Assembly: GCA_008694505.1 (NCBI GenBank)
Contig: VZDJ01000216.1
Location: forward strand, 3,279,030-3,343,029
Source of the DNA: Cyanoderma ruficeps
Taxonomy: Eukaryota; Chordata; Aves; Passeriformes; Timaliidae
Direction: 5' to 3'
DNA length: 64,000 bases
In this document: positions 48,475-60,762 of the stretch, one piece after another
Layout: each line of letters starts with the position of its first letter
Position numbering within the stretch: the first letter of the stretch is position 1
The notes under the pieces: model-generated
The model's input: the letters and a program-made list of their open reading frames with translations, nothing else
Database searches by the model: none
What the model was told of the DNA's origin: nothing
Made by a program: the position numbers and the translations under genes

Positions 48475-50460
48475 TGCCACAACAGCTGAAAAGCAAATGG
48501 ATGTGATGGCTGGACCCTCGCCCGTGGCAGCTGACTGCAATACAGCATATTCAACTGGCAATTGTGCAAAAAACCCACCCCAAAAAGCCTTTTATAGATA
48601 GTAAAGTAGCTGTTTGAATTTTACACTTAGTGGTTTTGGTCTTTGTTAGATCCAACAGCTTTGTCTCTTAACTTGAACCCTTTTTCCTAACTCAGCCATA
48701 AATACTTTTGCAAGTGTGCTTGCACAAATCCTAACTCAGAACACAAGGGCTCTTACTGAAAAGGAAAAACAACCAGTGCATCAGTTAAGAACGATTTTTT
48801 TTTAACTGTGTAGACGTTAAATAGCAAAAACAGGAAAACCCTACCAAAAATGCTCCATAGTGCATTAGAGATCAACTGCAAGTCTCCTGTCAGGACGTTC
48901 CTTGCCATCCTGAGAAATCCCCTGTGATCTTCCAGTGCTGCAAACTGTTCTCCCGTTGCCACTAATGATGTCTGAGACAACAGCAGTTGCTGGATACTTG
49001 ACTTTGTGAGTCCATTTTTTTCAAAGCATGCCCACAGAGCTGTGGCCAGGCTGTAACACTGAATACACCTTTTGTATGAGCACATTTCTGGGGAATTGGA
49101 GCTCTGGGTCTTGCTGGGTTAAAGCAATTTGTTCTTCCCTTGGATTTGCGTGTGGAGCATTGTGGAGAGAGAGGCAGAGAGCAGGCTCTCCCTCACTGTG
49201 TCACACTGGGCTCATCCAGAGCTGCTCTGAGCTTTTGTTCCCAGCTCTGTGCTGCAGCTTCACTCTGCTTCCTTAGTGCATTCCAAGCAAATGGATTTCA
49301 CTGAGATTCTCTCCTTGTCAGGAATTTATGCAGAGCTTCAGTGTGCTGCTTATACCAGTCTGAAGGAGGAGGTGTGGCTTCATCCTTCCTGAGCACTTCT
49401 CCCCCCCTGAGGCCTCCTGTCCTTCCCTGTGCCCAGCACAAATAGAGCACCTCAGTTCTGGTCAGCCTTGGTGTGGGCAGGGAGCACAGGGATCTTCCCT
49501 CTGAGCGATGTGTGAGGAGATACTCGTAAGGATTTCCTCCATTTTCACTATTGCCACTGCCAGAGGTGATCTGCCATTTGGGATTCTGTCCCTGTTTGCC
49601 AGGCCCAAGCTGGACCCTTGCTGAACTCTGCTCAGGTGTTCTTCCCTCTCGAGCCCTCTCTCTGTGCACAGCAAAAGGCTCCAAAGACTGAACTGTCAGA
49701 CACAGACCACACCTAGCAGTGGAGCAGAGAAGATTTTGGTCTGAAATACAGCAGGATTTGCACAGTTAGATCCTTGATCTTTCCTTACCTTGGTAGGGCT
49801 AAATTTTCCACGCAGGCACAGGGAGCTGTGCTGGCTGCAGTCCCCGCTAGGAAGTGGGATGGGGTCTGGCTCAGGTAAGTGGTGGAGGAGCTTACACTTG
49901 GTAAGCTTACACTTGGTGGAGGTGTTGCACTTGGAAAGCAGAACTCACTGGAGATTCTGGATCCCCTGCCTGAGGAAAGCTGGTTCTGAACTCAGTGTGG
50001 AGCTTTTTTATGCCTGCAGAGCTCTGGAGAGGCAGGTGCCAGACCCCTGACAGCAGCTCTGCTGCAGCCCCGTTTTGGCTGTGACACGTGGCAGAGCTGA
50101 CAGATATTTTAGTAACAGAGATGTTTAGAGACCAACCTCCTTAAACTGAACCACAGTGATCTGTTCTGGAGCTCTTTTAGGACTCAGAAGCTGAAGATGG
50201 AGGTTAGGCTGTTATTTAGGCTGCCAGAGTGACACAGGTCACTGCTTTGGTGTCACACAGCTCCCACCCAGTGTCTGCACAGCAGCCTGCACAGACTGTG
50301 GCTCCAGGGCTGCTTCCAGGAGCTCTGCCCGAATTCCTGACACCAGGAGCCAGGATTCCCAGCCCAGGGAGTGCAGCTGGAGCACAGTGAGGTTCACCTG
50401 CTGACACTCATGGCATTTCTTCCCATTCACCAGGCTGTAAGGGCTGAAGATGGTCCCTTT

Positions 50461-50480
50461 CTCTCTCTCTCTCTCTCTCT
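50461..50480 (+). repeat. (CT)10 microsatellite in the 3' UTR
   Basis: Ten perfect CT units in the transcript sense. Length polymorphism is likely, and such pyrimidine tracts can bind PTB-type proteins in the mRNA. Confidence 0.9.
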
Positions 50481-51007
50481 CAGATGGTGATTTTGCTGAC
50501 AACTGTAAAGAGTCTGCTCCATTCAACACTCCACATCTGTCCAGGTGTCTGGCTTTGTAGACCTTTTTGAGTTGCAGTCCCTTTTCAAGTCTGAAGATCT
50601 ATATTTGTTTTTCACTTGAGCTGGCTCAAAAGTGGCACTTTGAGTTTTTCCTGCTGTTGGTCTTAACACACCTTTTAGAGCTCAAAGCACATGACAGCAC
50701 AAACAGCCAGGGAGATAAAATTCCAGAAAAACAATAGTTAATCTTCCTGCAAGCAAAGTGCTGTGGCAATACGACTTGATCACTGCAGTCTAATTAATTT
50801 CCCATTCCCTGGTCTTTCTTTGTGTGATACTGCTCTTCCTTCTCTCAGTGACTCTTCTGTTGGCACCTTTCCTGTTAACAGTGTCCTTCACTTCCCTGTC
50901 CCTCCTCATGAACTGCATATCAAAATCTGTAAATGTTTTGTATACATAATACCTCATTCTTGGTAATGAAATACAGATAGTCTTTAAAAGATTTTTTTAT
51001 TGTTATC

Positions 51008-51013
51008 AATAAA
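51008..51013 (+). terminator. Polyadenylation signal AATAAA of SEC14L1
   Basis: A canonical hexamer, followed 15 nt later by a genomic run of 17 A (51028-51044) and then a GTC/TCTTT-rich stretch that could serve as the downstream element. The spacing fits cleavage at about 51027. Confidence 0.7.
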
Positions 51014-51044
51014 TGTGAACTGTTTGGAAAAAAAAAAAAAAAAA

Positions 51045-52679
51045 GAGGTCAGTCTCTTTATTTCATTCATCTGCTGCAAAGCTTCCAGGTTGTTCTACGT
51101 GCTGGATTCAGGTCTGCCAGTGCTGGGGGAAGGGAGGGGCTCCTTGGCTGCCCCCACCACTGACACCTCAGGCAGGAGGCTGAGACAGGCACACTCATGA
51201 AACGACGGGTTTTAATTAGTAGAAGTAGACTAAGCCTCAGCTATTTTAAAAACAGGAGCCAATAACCATCAAACTGTGTGTTTTCTAACTCCTGGAGCAG
51301 AGGCTCCAAAATGTTTATGGTCAGTCTTTCAAATTTGATCCAAGCTGTGAAGTTTCTCTAAATGAGAATCTTTAACCATGGTCGTGGAGGTCTGTCAGCA
51401 AGACCAGATGGCTGCCTGACCTACTTTAAGCTTCAACATGTGGTCAATATTTCTGTGCCAGCACATAATAATGGACCAGCTCTCTGCTGCTCAGGATCTT
51501 GCTGAGTGCAGCAGTCCTTGAGAAGCTGTTGTGCAGGGAGGTGGCTTTGCTGGTCAGCTGGGCTGTGCCTGGAGACGTGGGGGAGCTGCCTTTGTGGCCA
51601 GTGCCCCCGTCTGAAACAGCAATTTAATGAACCCGAGCCTCAGCCCCTGCCTGAGCTGGGCAGGTGATAACGGTGCAGGCCAGGGCTGCATCAGACAGCT
51701 CCTCTGGGAGAAGTGTCACTCTGGTTGAAGTGTCTGGTTTAAGTTTGTCCGGTTGTTTCCCCTTTTTTTAAAATATGGNAGCTGCCCCCGGCTCGCTGGC
51801 CCTGCCCAAAGAGCAGCGCCCAGTCCCTGCAGAGCAGCCAGGGCTCTTTGCTCTGCCATCCCTGCACAGGCTGAGCTGGTTCCGTGCTCGGGGTAGGCAG
51901 CCAAAAATGGTGACGGAAAGAAGAATTCTGTGAGCCTGGGAGTGCCCGGGCAGTGCAGGATGCTCAGGGTCAGGGAGTCCTCCCCGCCGTGCTGGCTGTG
52001 CCGGCCCCGTCCTGCATCCCCACGGCCCTCCCACAGCCCCGGGGGAAGCTGCGAGGCCGGCACAGCATCCCTGGAAGCTGCTTCTCATGGCAGGGGCTGC
52101 CTAATGCTGCAGGGAGAGACAAATCCTTGGGTGGAAGGGTTAGGTTTTGGCTGGCTGTCCATAGTCATCAGCAGCCAGCTCTATTATTCAGGCTCTAAAA
52201 AATAAAAAATAAAAAAAAAATAATTTAAAANTAACTCATGCTGGTGTAAGAGTTTGGATGGTGAGAAATAAAAGGTCGGGATTTTGCAGTTTGTTTTATT
52301 CCCTTCCCTACGACCTCCCACTTGGTGCCTTCAGCCTTGGTCCCCTGTGGTCCCCTGGCAGCCACAGGCCAAGGGGAGCAGGGAAGGGACCCCGGATTTG
52401 GGACCTTTCCCCAGCACAGGAGGGGAACCAGGGGCTAAAGGAGACAGAGCTGGGCCTCCCCCAACCCTCCTCCTAGCCTAGCAAACTCACAAATAAATAA
52501 ATCTCAAGCTTTTCTGGGTGCTGATGGAACCTTCCCTTGTGCTGTGGCGTGACCTTAGTGGGGCAGCTCCCTCAGCCTGAGGGGAGTCCTGGATCCCAAC
52601 ATCCCTTAGGTGGGGCTTGGGATTTGTGGTGACCCCAGCACTGCCCCACGCCTGGGGACTGTGCAAAAGAACTGTTTGC
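51045..52679. other. Intergenic DNA with two Ns
   Basis: No gene recognised. Single Ns occur at 51779 and 52231, the second inside an A/T-rich low-complexity tract. An (AAAT) short repeat lies near 52490. GC content rises sharply after 51780. In human SEPTIN9 is the downstream neighbour, but no septin exon is visible here. Confidence 0.6.
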
Positions 52680-52794
52680 AAAGGAAAGGACAGAGAAAGG
52701 AGAGGAAGGAGGAGGGAGAGGAGAAGGAGAAAGAGTAGAAGGAGAAAGAAGGAGAAGGGGAAGAAAAAGGGAAAGAAAAACAAGGAAAAAGGAG
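52680..52794 (+). repeat. 115-bp polypurine tract
   Basis: Almost pure A/G on the + strand with only three pyrimidine interruptions (52691, 52736 and 52781). Such homopurine-homopyrimidine tracts can adopt triplex (H-DNA) structure and are hard to sequence. The apparent Lys/Arg/Glu-rich frame across it is not a gene. Confidence 0.9.
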
Positions 52795-53419
52795 TTCATG
52801 TCACACACCCTACAAAAAAAAAGTTGCAGGGCAGCCCCAGCCCCCAGCTATGCCCCCAACCCCTGGTTTGCACACTCCCACTTCTCCTAATGGCATTTTG
52901 TGCAGGAAACATCCAGCTGGCTGTGCAAGAGCAAGTGCAGGGGGGACCCTGTGTGACCCCCCAGTCCAGGCTGTGCTGGGGAAGACCCACAGACCAGCCC
53001 AGGATTGGGGTCTGGATCCACTGTGTGGGGTCAGTGGCTCACCCAGATGTCACCCCACAGCCCGGCGTCCCCCACCGACCCCATGGGGGTTCCCAGCCCT
53101 GGGGTGAACAGGGCGAGGCCACGGCGATGCAGAGCCAGCCCAGAGGGGTCCCAGCTCTGCAGGCAGCCCCCGTGCCCCCAAATCCACCGTCTGTCACCTC
53201 TGGGACCGTGGGGCGCCCACGGGGGAATATCGGGCACGAACCCACCCACCCAAGCCCGGCGTGTAGGACTGAGGGTGAAGGGCTGGGGGACATTCCCCAG
53301 GGGGAACCCGGGGCCGTGCCGGTGCCCCAGGGACAGGGCAGGGACACGGGTGGCCGCGGCACGGCCGGACCCGCACAAACCCCACTAGATGGTGCCAGCA
53401 GCCCGGGCACGGCCCCGGG

Positions 53420-53712
53420 CACCCGCGGGGACACTGTCCCCACTGTCCCCGCTGCCACCGGGGACACTTCCCTGCTGCAAGGGCGGGACACTGTCCCCAC
53501 TGTCCCTGCTGCCATCGGGGACACTTCCCTGCTGCAAGGGCGGGACACTGTTCCCACTGTCCCTGCTGCCACCGGGGACACTTCCCTGCTACAAGGGCGG
53601 GACACTGTCCGTGCAGCCGGTGGGGGTGGGACAATGCCCCCACTGCCCCTGCTGCCGGGGGGACACTGTCCCTCGTACCAAGGGGGGGACACTGTCCCTC
53701 GTGCCAGGGGCC
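53420..53712. repeat. 57-bp GC-rich minisatellite
   Basis: The core ACACTGTCCC recurs at 53431, 53488, 53545 and 53602 at exactly 57 bp, linked by CTGCTGCCACCGGGGACACT-type sequence. A degenerate continuation runs to about 53712. Because 57 is divisible by three, frames stay open on both strands, which explains the long spurious open frames here. Confidence 0.9.
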
Positions 53713-55796
53713 TGGTGTGAAGCTGGGGCTGGAGCACTGGTCCATACCGGGAGCCACAAACAGGTCAGGGGGACCCCCATGTGACACCCCGGCCCCCCAG
53801 CAAGGACAGCACAGCCACTCCAGACCCCCGGGGTGGCCGGGCTGGGACACCCCCAGCCCCCCCAGCCCCTCCCCCCGTGCCCTGCACATCCCAGAGGATG
53901 CTCCAGTGACCTCCAGGCACCATCCTGGCTGTGGGTTCGCCCTCCCACTGCTGAGGATCTGCCTGAACAGTCACCATCTCCTGAGAATCCTGAGAAACGT
54001 AATCACCAGTGGAGAAAACCCTTGAGGATCTGCTGGGAGAAATGCTGTAGAAGTGAAAAAAAAAAAAAAAAATCCTGCTTATTTCTTGGCTCCAGTATGG
54101 ATTGGCCCAGGAGCTGCAGTTTGGGATGTATCCAAACATTGAATTTTAATTACAATTTCACCAGGGACAGGGAGATGAGAAGAGGAACAGGCCAGTGAAA
54201 AAGATGGAAACTGAAAAATGCAAGTTTTCCCAAAAAAAAAGGCCTTGAAGCTCTTTTTCGAATCCTTTGTTTGGCAAAACAAAATTTATCTCAAGTATTC
54301 TTGCCTTTGCATAGTTATTTATTGTAGTAATATTTATTGTTATAACATACTGCCTCTTCTTGGAGGTGCTGACACAGCAGCAAAGGGGTGGGAGGACCCT
54401 CAGGTCCAAAAATGTGTGTGGCAGAGCAGGGAGGGCAGGACCTGCTCCTGTCCCCATGGCTGGCACTGCCACTGCCAGGCCCCAGGGGCTTTTCCAGCCC
54501 TGGGGAGCCATGGGCAGGTCAGTACATCCCTCCTTGGAGTTTCTGCTGTTCCCTCTGGCCTGGAGAGGCCACACAGCTCCAGTCACATCCCACACGACCT
54601 GCAGAGCCCATCTGGCCCCACGTGCAGGGCAGGGGCTGTGCTTGCTCCAGGGATTTCCCTGAAATGCCTCACCAGGCACTGATGGATAACAGCCCCCAGA
54701 GACCCTCTCCCATCACAGCTTGTGCCAGGGGGGCACTGCCAGGCTCACCACACCCCGGCTGTGTGTGCAGCCCCTGCCTGGCCCCAGAGCTGGCTGTCCC
54801 CAGGGGTGAGGCTCCCCAGGAACCTCCCAGGACAAGGTCCCCAGGCCAGGCTGTGGCGATGTCACTTGGCCACTGGCATCAGCTCAATGCCACGTGCCCA
54901 CCCCAGGCTCAGCCCCACCACAGAGCTGGCACATCTGGGGGTGGGGGGCCCTGCAGGACCCCAGCACCCATCAACACCCAGAGCAGACACAAGGAAAGCA
55001 GCCTGAAGACTTTTCTTACTGGACATGGGTCAGGGTGGGGATGAAGGCTGCCAGGGCAGCTCTGACCCCACAGAGGAGCCAGCTGCAGACGGAGGCTGCC
55101 CTCCACAGGGTTTCCCCTAAAGAACCCTATTTCCTGAGCAAGGGAGGGCCCGTTTCTCCATCACCCTTTCCAGCAGCCCCTCCACAGCCCTGCGTGCATC
55201 CCTCCCCCAGGAGCAGCCGGGACACACTGGCACGATGGCACCGCCGGCCTGAGCCAGCCTTGGGCAGCCACGCCCCCGGATGTTTATTCATCCTTCACAA
55301 GGACTTAAAAAGAAAGGAAACAGGGAAGGATCATGTGAGCTGCCTTGGAGGAGGGCTGGCACTGCCCAGCACTGCCAGGGACATCACCCAGGGCAAGGTG
55401 ACTGGGCCCCTCCAGTCCACCCAGTAACTCTGCCCTGCTCACCCGCACAGAGCTGTCAGCCTCCAAGGAGGGCAGCTGCCTGAGCAATTCTCTTTGAAGA
55501 TATTTGATGCTGTGCTGTGCCTCACAGAGGAGGGGGCCTGTTCTGCACCTGCCTCTCCAGCTCTGCTGGGCCCTGGATGCTGCTGAGAGGAGCTGCAGAG
55601 AGCTGAGGAGGAGGAGGAATGGCAAATCCCTTCGCTGGGACAAAGAGACCTCTCCAGATCCAAGCAGCAGCTTTGCCCAGCTGGGATAAGGCAGGATCTT
55701 GGTGGCTGGAGCTGCTGCCCAGCAGGAGGTTGGAGCTGGAGCATCCCAATCCTCGTGGTGGCCCTGTGGCTGGCACTCCGTGAGAGCAGCAGGCAC
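53713..55796. other. GC-rich intergenic DNA, no gene recognised
   Basis: Overlapping open frames occur on both strands, of the low-complexity kind expected from GC-rich sequence. An A18-type run lies near 54056. I see no splice-bounded conserved segment. Confidence 0.55.
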
Positions 55797-55876
55797 CAGC
55801 AGACCCATCCCACACGGCACCACCAGACCCTTCCCACATGGCACCACCAGACCCATCCCACACGGCACCAGCAGGG
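55797..55876. repeat. 24-bp tandem repeat, about three copies
   Basis: Units built on CAGACCCATCCCACACGGCA recur at a 24-bp spacing (CACACGG-type cores at 55811, 55835 and 55859). Confidence 0.8.
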
Positions 55877-57725
55877 CACTGGTGTGAGGCCAGACACACC
55901 AGGCTCCTCACCCCTCCTGCCACCGGGGCAGTTGTCCTGCAGGACTTGGCACTCACACCTCCAGGCCCTCCCCCTGAGGGACACGAAGCAGTGACACCAA
56001 TCTGTGCAAGCAAATGTCCCAAACCCCAGTGAACCCTGTGCCGTTCCCCCATGGGCCATGGGGCTGCTGGGAGAGGTGGGGAGCGATCCCAGAGCATTCC
56101 ACTGGATCCCAGAGTGTGAGCATCAGCAGTGCTGGGGCTTTGCCTCCTCAAATAACAAACCTGCTCAGGCTCAAGGGCTGTGATGCCGTTTCAGGTTTGT
56201 TTTGTTTCACCCTCTGAGGTTGCCCTGGCAGGGGGCAGAGAGGAGCCTGTGGGAGTGAATTGGAGCTGGATCTGGAATAGCATCCCTGGGAATGGTGAAT
56301 CTACACCAGGTAGATGTTTTCTGTATAAGGAAAAGGGTTTCAGTTTAACCCCAGGACTTTTTAGGGGAAAACGACAGAAACTTTTATGCCCTCCTGGCAG
56401 TCAAAAACACTGAGAGGTCACTTTAGCCGTTCCTCAGAAATGGAACTATATTCTATTGGGCTGTTTGCCAAAAACCCACCTAAATCGTTGAATATTTAAG
56501 GAAGAGCACGAGGGTTCTGGGCACATTTTCAGGGTGTTTAGCAGGTGTGTGGGACCTCTCCCTACACTGTGCGTGGGTTTTGTTCTTTTGTTTTGTATTA
56601 TTTTCTTCTTTAATTAAAACATTTTTGCTTTTTCAAGACACACCCAACCGTGCCGTCTCGCAGATTATTTTTAGCCATTTCTGTGAGGTGCTGGACACCC
56701 TCAGAGTGTGTTGAACCCTCGTGGAGTTGAACCATCTGGCTCAGCAAGAATTTCAATGCTGGGCCCCTCCTGGAGGAGCAGGGCTCTGCCCTGGGAGCCA
56801 AGGATGGACTGCTGGGACCTGCACAGAGCCCGGCAAGGGCGTGGTGTGGAGCTGCTGGATAATGAGGAGGGGATGGGTGTTAATTAGCGAGGGACAGTGG
56901 GAGCGAGGCAGGTCGGGGGAAAACGCACAGCACCAGGTTCTTGGAAAGCTGCTGGAGTTGGTGCCGTGTCGGGGAGCTGGCGGTGCCTGCAGCCACCCCA
57001 GGGCTGTGGGGAGTGGTCAGGAGACACCATCGCCCCCTCCTCAGCCCTGCCCCAACAGCTGCACTAACCCACCCCCGAGGATGAACTGCCTGAGCGAGAA
57101 ACCAGCCCACTGGAGATGAAGAGAGGCCGTGGGGACTTGGGGTGACATCTGGCACACACAGACCAACCTCCCCCAGGAGGGCCAGGGGAGCGTGGGCATC
57201 CCGAGGGGGGCAGGGCCGGATGGGGATGGAGCAGGCCGGGCCTCGGGGCTCTGAGTCAGGCCGGGGATGTCACAGCCGCCGGCTCCTGCAGGGCCCCAGA
57301 GAGCCCCCACGGCAGCCCGGAGATGCTGCCGGGTCACTGATCCCTGGGAGAGGCTGAGGGAAAACTGCTGGCGAGGACCTGCAGAGCCCAAACCCAGCGG
57401 AGCAAGGGGAAAAGCTGCTGCCTTCATCCCACAAGTTTTGGTCTGGTTCAGGGAGGGCAAAGTCATACATTTCAGCTGTCCGAGGTCTGCAGCTCCATGG
57501 GAATTGCTTCCAAAAGAAAGTGTTTTCAGCTTGGAGCTGAGGACAGAAGGATGCTGAAGCTGAACCAGTGCCAGGCTGCAGTAGGGCTGACTGGGGTAAA
57601 TTTAACCCCTTGGCAATGTGAGTGCTTTTCCTGCCCCGCTTTATTAGGAAATTTGCAAGGACTTAATGCTTTCTAAAGCACTAAAGGTTCCCAGGGGCTC
57701 AGGCAGTGAGGTCCCACCGGCCTTG
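55877..57725. other. Intergenic DNA, nothing recognised
   Basis: Mixed GC-rich and AT-rich sequence without a supportable gene, RNA or repeat. A T-rich stretch lies near 56580-56640. Confidence 0.55.
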
Positions 57726-57727
57726 GA

Positions 57728-57870
57728 GCAGCATCCCACCCTGGGCAGAGCCTCCCACCCTGGGCAGAACCTCCCACCCTGGACAGAGCATCAGTCCCTG
57801 GACAGAGCCTCCCTCCCTGGGCATCACTCCCCAGACAGATCCCTCCTTGGGCAGAACCTCCATCCCCAGC
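57728..57870. repeat. About 20-bp tandem repeat
   Basis: Four to six degenerate copies of a CCCTGGGCAGAGCCTCCCA unit (starts near 57739, 57759, 57779 and 57797), then breakdown. Confidence 0.7.
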
Positions 57871-58910
57871 CCTGCCCCAGGCTGGCTCCCCTGTGCTGGC
57901 TGGAGGAGGACAGCAGCCACACTTTCACACATGAGCCTGGCAGAGTTCCTGTATCTGCCCCATGAGTAAAAATACATTTATCAGGGGGAATTGAGGGAGT
58001 GGGCTTTAGGATGGAGCAGGATGGAGCAGGCAGTAGTGAAGAGTGGCTGGAAGCCAGCTGGAGCACATCCCTGCAGCCTGACCTCAGCAGGGTGCCTTGC
58101 CCTGCCTTTGCCCAGCGCTGGCCCCGTGGCTTTGCCATCGGGGTTTTATCCTGCAGACCCTGTGCACAAACACCCCGACGTGTGTGCAAACCCCTCACTG
58201 ACAGGTGAGCACAGCCCCGAGACACCCCCTTCATCCCAGCCCCGCTGGAGGCAGGAGCAGACCCGGCCCTTGCCCGAGGCTCACCCCGCAGCCCCCCCTG
58301 CCCGGCACCGGGGCACATCCTGCGCCATCTGCAGCGTGACACGGCGGCAGCAAGTCCGATTTATGAGCCAGAGGATTGCCAAACACATCTGGCTGTGTCA
58401 GGTCACCCCGCACCGCTGGCGCTGTCACTCGGGTCCGGGACAAAGCCTGGCCTTTGTTTGCTGCTGCCCGGGCATCACGGGCGGCCTGGGCACCGGGGGG
58501 CGGCAGCTCGGGAGCATGAGCTCACCGTAGGCTCGGTTTGTCTTCATGCTAAACCCTTCCTAGAGATGTCAGCTGCCAGAACGTGTCATTTCTGCTTCAC
58601 GGCGCTGCCTCGGCGCCGCACGGATGTGACAGAGTGACAAACAGCAGCAGCCTTGAAGGAACGGCTCAGCCTGGATGGTTCTTCTCTAAAACGAGCGTGA
58701 GCTGGGCTGGGCTGAGCCTGTCACGGTGACTCTGCAGGAGCCGCGGCTGCCCGTGGAGGTGGCCGTGGTGATGGGGACCTGCTGTGAGCTTTCCTGACAC
58801 AGCCTCGGTCACCGGGACGTGCTCCCGAATCCAAAAGCAAAGCTGGGGCTGTCACAGCTCGGCGTCAGAGCCGGCAAGTGCGGCGGGATCCTGCCCTGCC
58901 GCCCGCCCGG
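57871..58910. other. GC-rich intergenic DNA with CpG-richer part
   Basis: A perfect 11-bp duplicate (GGATGGAGCAG-like) is near 58011. CpG density rises between about 58230 and 58900. This could be a small CpG island or a distal 5' exon region of the next gene, but no donor or coding segment supports either. Confidence 0.4.
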
Positions 58911-59235
58911 GATGTTCCCTGCTCACCTCCCTGCCCTCATCCACATCCCAGGATGCTCCCTGTCCCCCTCCACACCCCGGGATGCTCCCTGCTCACCTCC
59001 ACATCCCAGGATGCTCCCTGTCCCCCTCCACACCCCGGGATGCTCCCTGCTCACCTCCACATCCCGGGATGCTCCCTGCCCTCAGCCACACCCCGGGATG
59101 TTCCCTGCCCTCATTCACATCCCGGGGTGTTCCCTGTCCCCCTCTACATCCCGGGATGTTCCCTGCCCTCATCCACATCCCGGGATGTTCCCTGCCCTCA
59201 TTCACACCCCGGGATGCTCCCTGTCCCCCTCCCGG
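58911..59235. repeat. 29-bp minisatellite, about eleven units
   Basis: The core GGGATG(C/T)TCCCTG recurs at a strict 29-bp spacing from 58952 to 59213 (ten cores), with one further core at 58911. Variants alternate between CACATCCC and CACACCCC, and between GCTCACC, GTCCCCC and GCCCTCA. Since 29 is not a multiple of three, all three frames read the repeat and yield proline/cysteine-rich spurious frames. Confidence 0.95.
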
Positions 59236-59465
59236 GCTCCAGTGACTCACAGCACATCGCCCTGGGAAACAGGATGATACTGGGAGGAACTGGGTTGCTC
59301 CTCTCCGTGCAATGGGCAGGCTGGAATGGCAGAGTCAGCTCTGGGAAATGAAATCCTGGCGGTTTCTGTATTTATTGTGCTCATGGGGTTCTTTCTCCCC
59401 ATCCATACCAAGTGCTTCACCAGTGTGGGCCTGCCCCCAGAGCCCCCAACACTGCCCCCGTTTCT

Positions 59466-59550
59466 GGAATCACAGACTGGTTTGGGTGGGAAGGAATCTC
59501 AAAGTTCATCTAGATCCCCTGCCAAGGGCAGGGACACCTTCCACAGAACA
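59466..59550 (-). mobile_element. CR1 LINE 3' fragment (antisense)
   Basis: GGAATCACAGACTGGTTTGG followed by 'TCTCAAAGTTCATCTAGATC' and 'CAAGGGCAGGGACACCTTCC' is the antisense CR1 terminus, truncated after about 85 bp. Confidence 0.85.
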
Positions 59551-60658
59551 CGTTACTCGGAGGTTACTCCTGGAATTTGCCTCTCTGATCCTCCCCAAGC
59601 TGGGACAGACTCCCAGAGGTGCCAGTGCTGGGTGTGGACCAGGGAAGCAGTAGAGAGCTGGTCCGGCAGGTCACCCCTGCTCCCCCCAGCAGGTCAAGGG
59701 ATGTTGGGGGGCAGTGGGGAACAGTGAGGGGCAGTGGGGTCCAGCTCCTGGGACATCACTCCACTGCAGCCCAGAGAACAGTTGGCATTTTGCAGCTTTG
59801 CACTTCTATTTTTACCTTCAGAGAAACCGCTCCAGTGGAGGGGGACACAGCAGTGCTTCACCCTCCTTGCCTCAGTTTACCTTGTGAAAACAAATCTCAG
59901 CTCTCTCCTCGTGCAGAGGTTTGCCCTTGCTCCTGCAGAGGTTTTTAGCAGCTCCCTGCCCAGCCTGCAGCACTTGGCCAGAGGGATGGAGCTGAGGAAC
60001 TGGAGCTGTGGAATGAAGGTTGGGATTTTCCCACCCCACATTCCTGCTGTAAGAGCAGAAGGAACTTGGCCGGTGCCAGCACAAGGAGCCACATCCATCA
60101 GCGCTGGGTAAATAGAGCTGATTGTTCCCAGTGCTGCAGGAAGGGACAGGAGGGGAGCACAGGAGCACCCACACGGGTCACTGCCCCAGGAAAACACAGG
60201 CAGGGGACTGGGAGGGCCTGGCTGAGCCGTGGCCCTGCCTGGGAGATGGGAGGAGGTATCCAGTCCCCATGTTCGAGCAGCATCCCCTCCCCTCAAGGTG
60301 CCACTTGGGCAGAAATGAGACCCGAATTTGAGCACAAAGCAGCTGCCCAGGGTAACTCACCCCAGCCGGCTTCTCTCTGATTCACTCCATTGCTGGAGAA
60401 GGCTGATGGAAGTGCACACCGTCTCTGAGCCAGGGAAGAGGCACAGAGCTGTGCTCAGGCACTGGAGAACAGCTCTGATGCCAGGGAACAGCTCACAGCC
60501 AGTCCCTCCAGCCCTGCAGGGAGGGGACACTGAGCCCCCATGTCCTGCAATGTCCCCAGGCTGGCCATGTCCCCTGCTGTCCAGTCCCCTCCTGCAAACG
60601 TGACTTTGGGTCTTTTAGTCCCAGAACATCACCTGCACACCCTGATATTGTGGGTGGC
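59551..60658. other. Intergenic DNA, nothing recognised
   Basis: No supportable gene or repeat. Open frames on both strands are composition-driven. Confidence 0.5.
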
Positions 60659-60762
60659 CACGGCAGGAGGTTGGAACGAGATGATCTGCAAGGTTCCTGC
60701 CCACCCAACCCCTTCTGTGCCCCACGGCTCCCTGATCCCGTGGCTCTGGGATTCTGTGGTCA
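60659..60762 (+). mobile_element. CR1 LINE 3'-end fragment (sense)
   Basis: CACGGCAGGAGGTTGGAACG then AGATGATCTGCAAGGTTCC and CCCACCCAACC, ending in a GGGATTCTGTGG stretch, matches the CR1 3' end with a small internal insertion. Confidence 0.75.

Larger units (their letters stand above)
48475..51028 (+). other. 3' UTR of SEC14L1
   Basis: About 2.55 kb from the stop codon to just past the only good AATAAA signal I see downstream. I found no splice-like break or other open frame that looks real. It contains a (CT)10 microsatellite at 50461-50480. The extent is inferred from the poly(A) signal. Shorter forms using variant signals cannot be excluded. Confidence 0.7.

Noticed and set aside
52617..53737. 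367-codon + strand and 232-codon - strand open frames
   Set aside because: They are built from the polypurine tract and a 57-bp repeat, whose length is a multiple of three and so keeps frames open on both strands. The predicted residues are low-complexity.
55305..56151. Overlapping - strand open frames of 187-209 codons
   Set aside because: Three overlapping frames on the same strand, plus + strand frames, are open at once. They include the 24-bp repeat and show no recognisable domain or splice-bounded core.
58784..59351. Three overlapping open frames of 150 or more codons, rich in Cys, Ser and Pro
   Set aside because: They are the 29-bp minisatellite read in all three frames.
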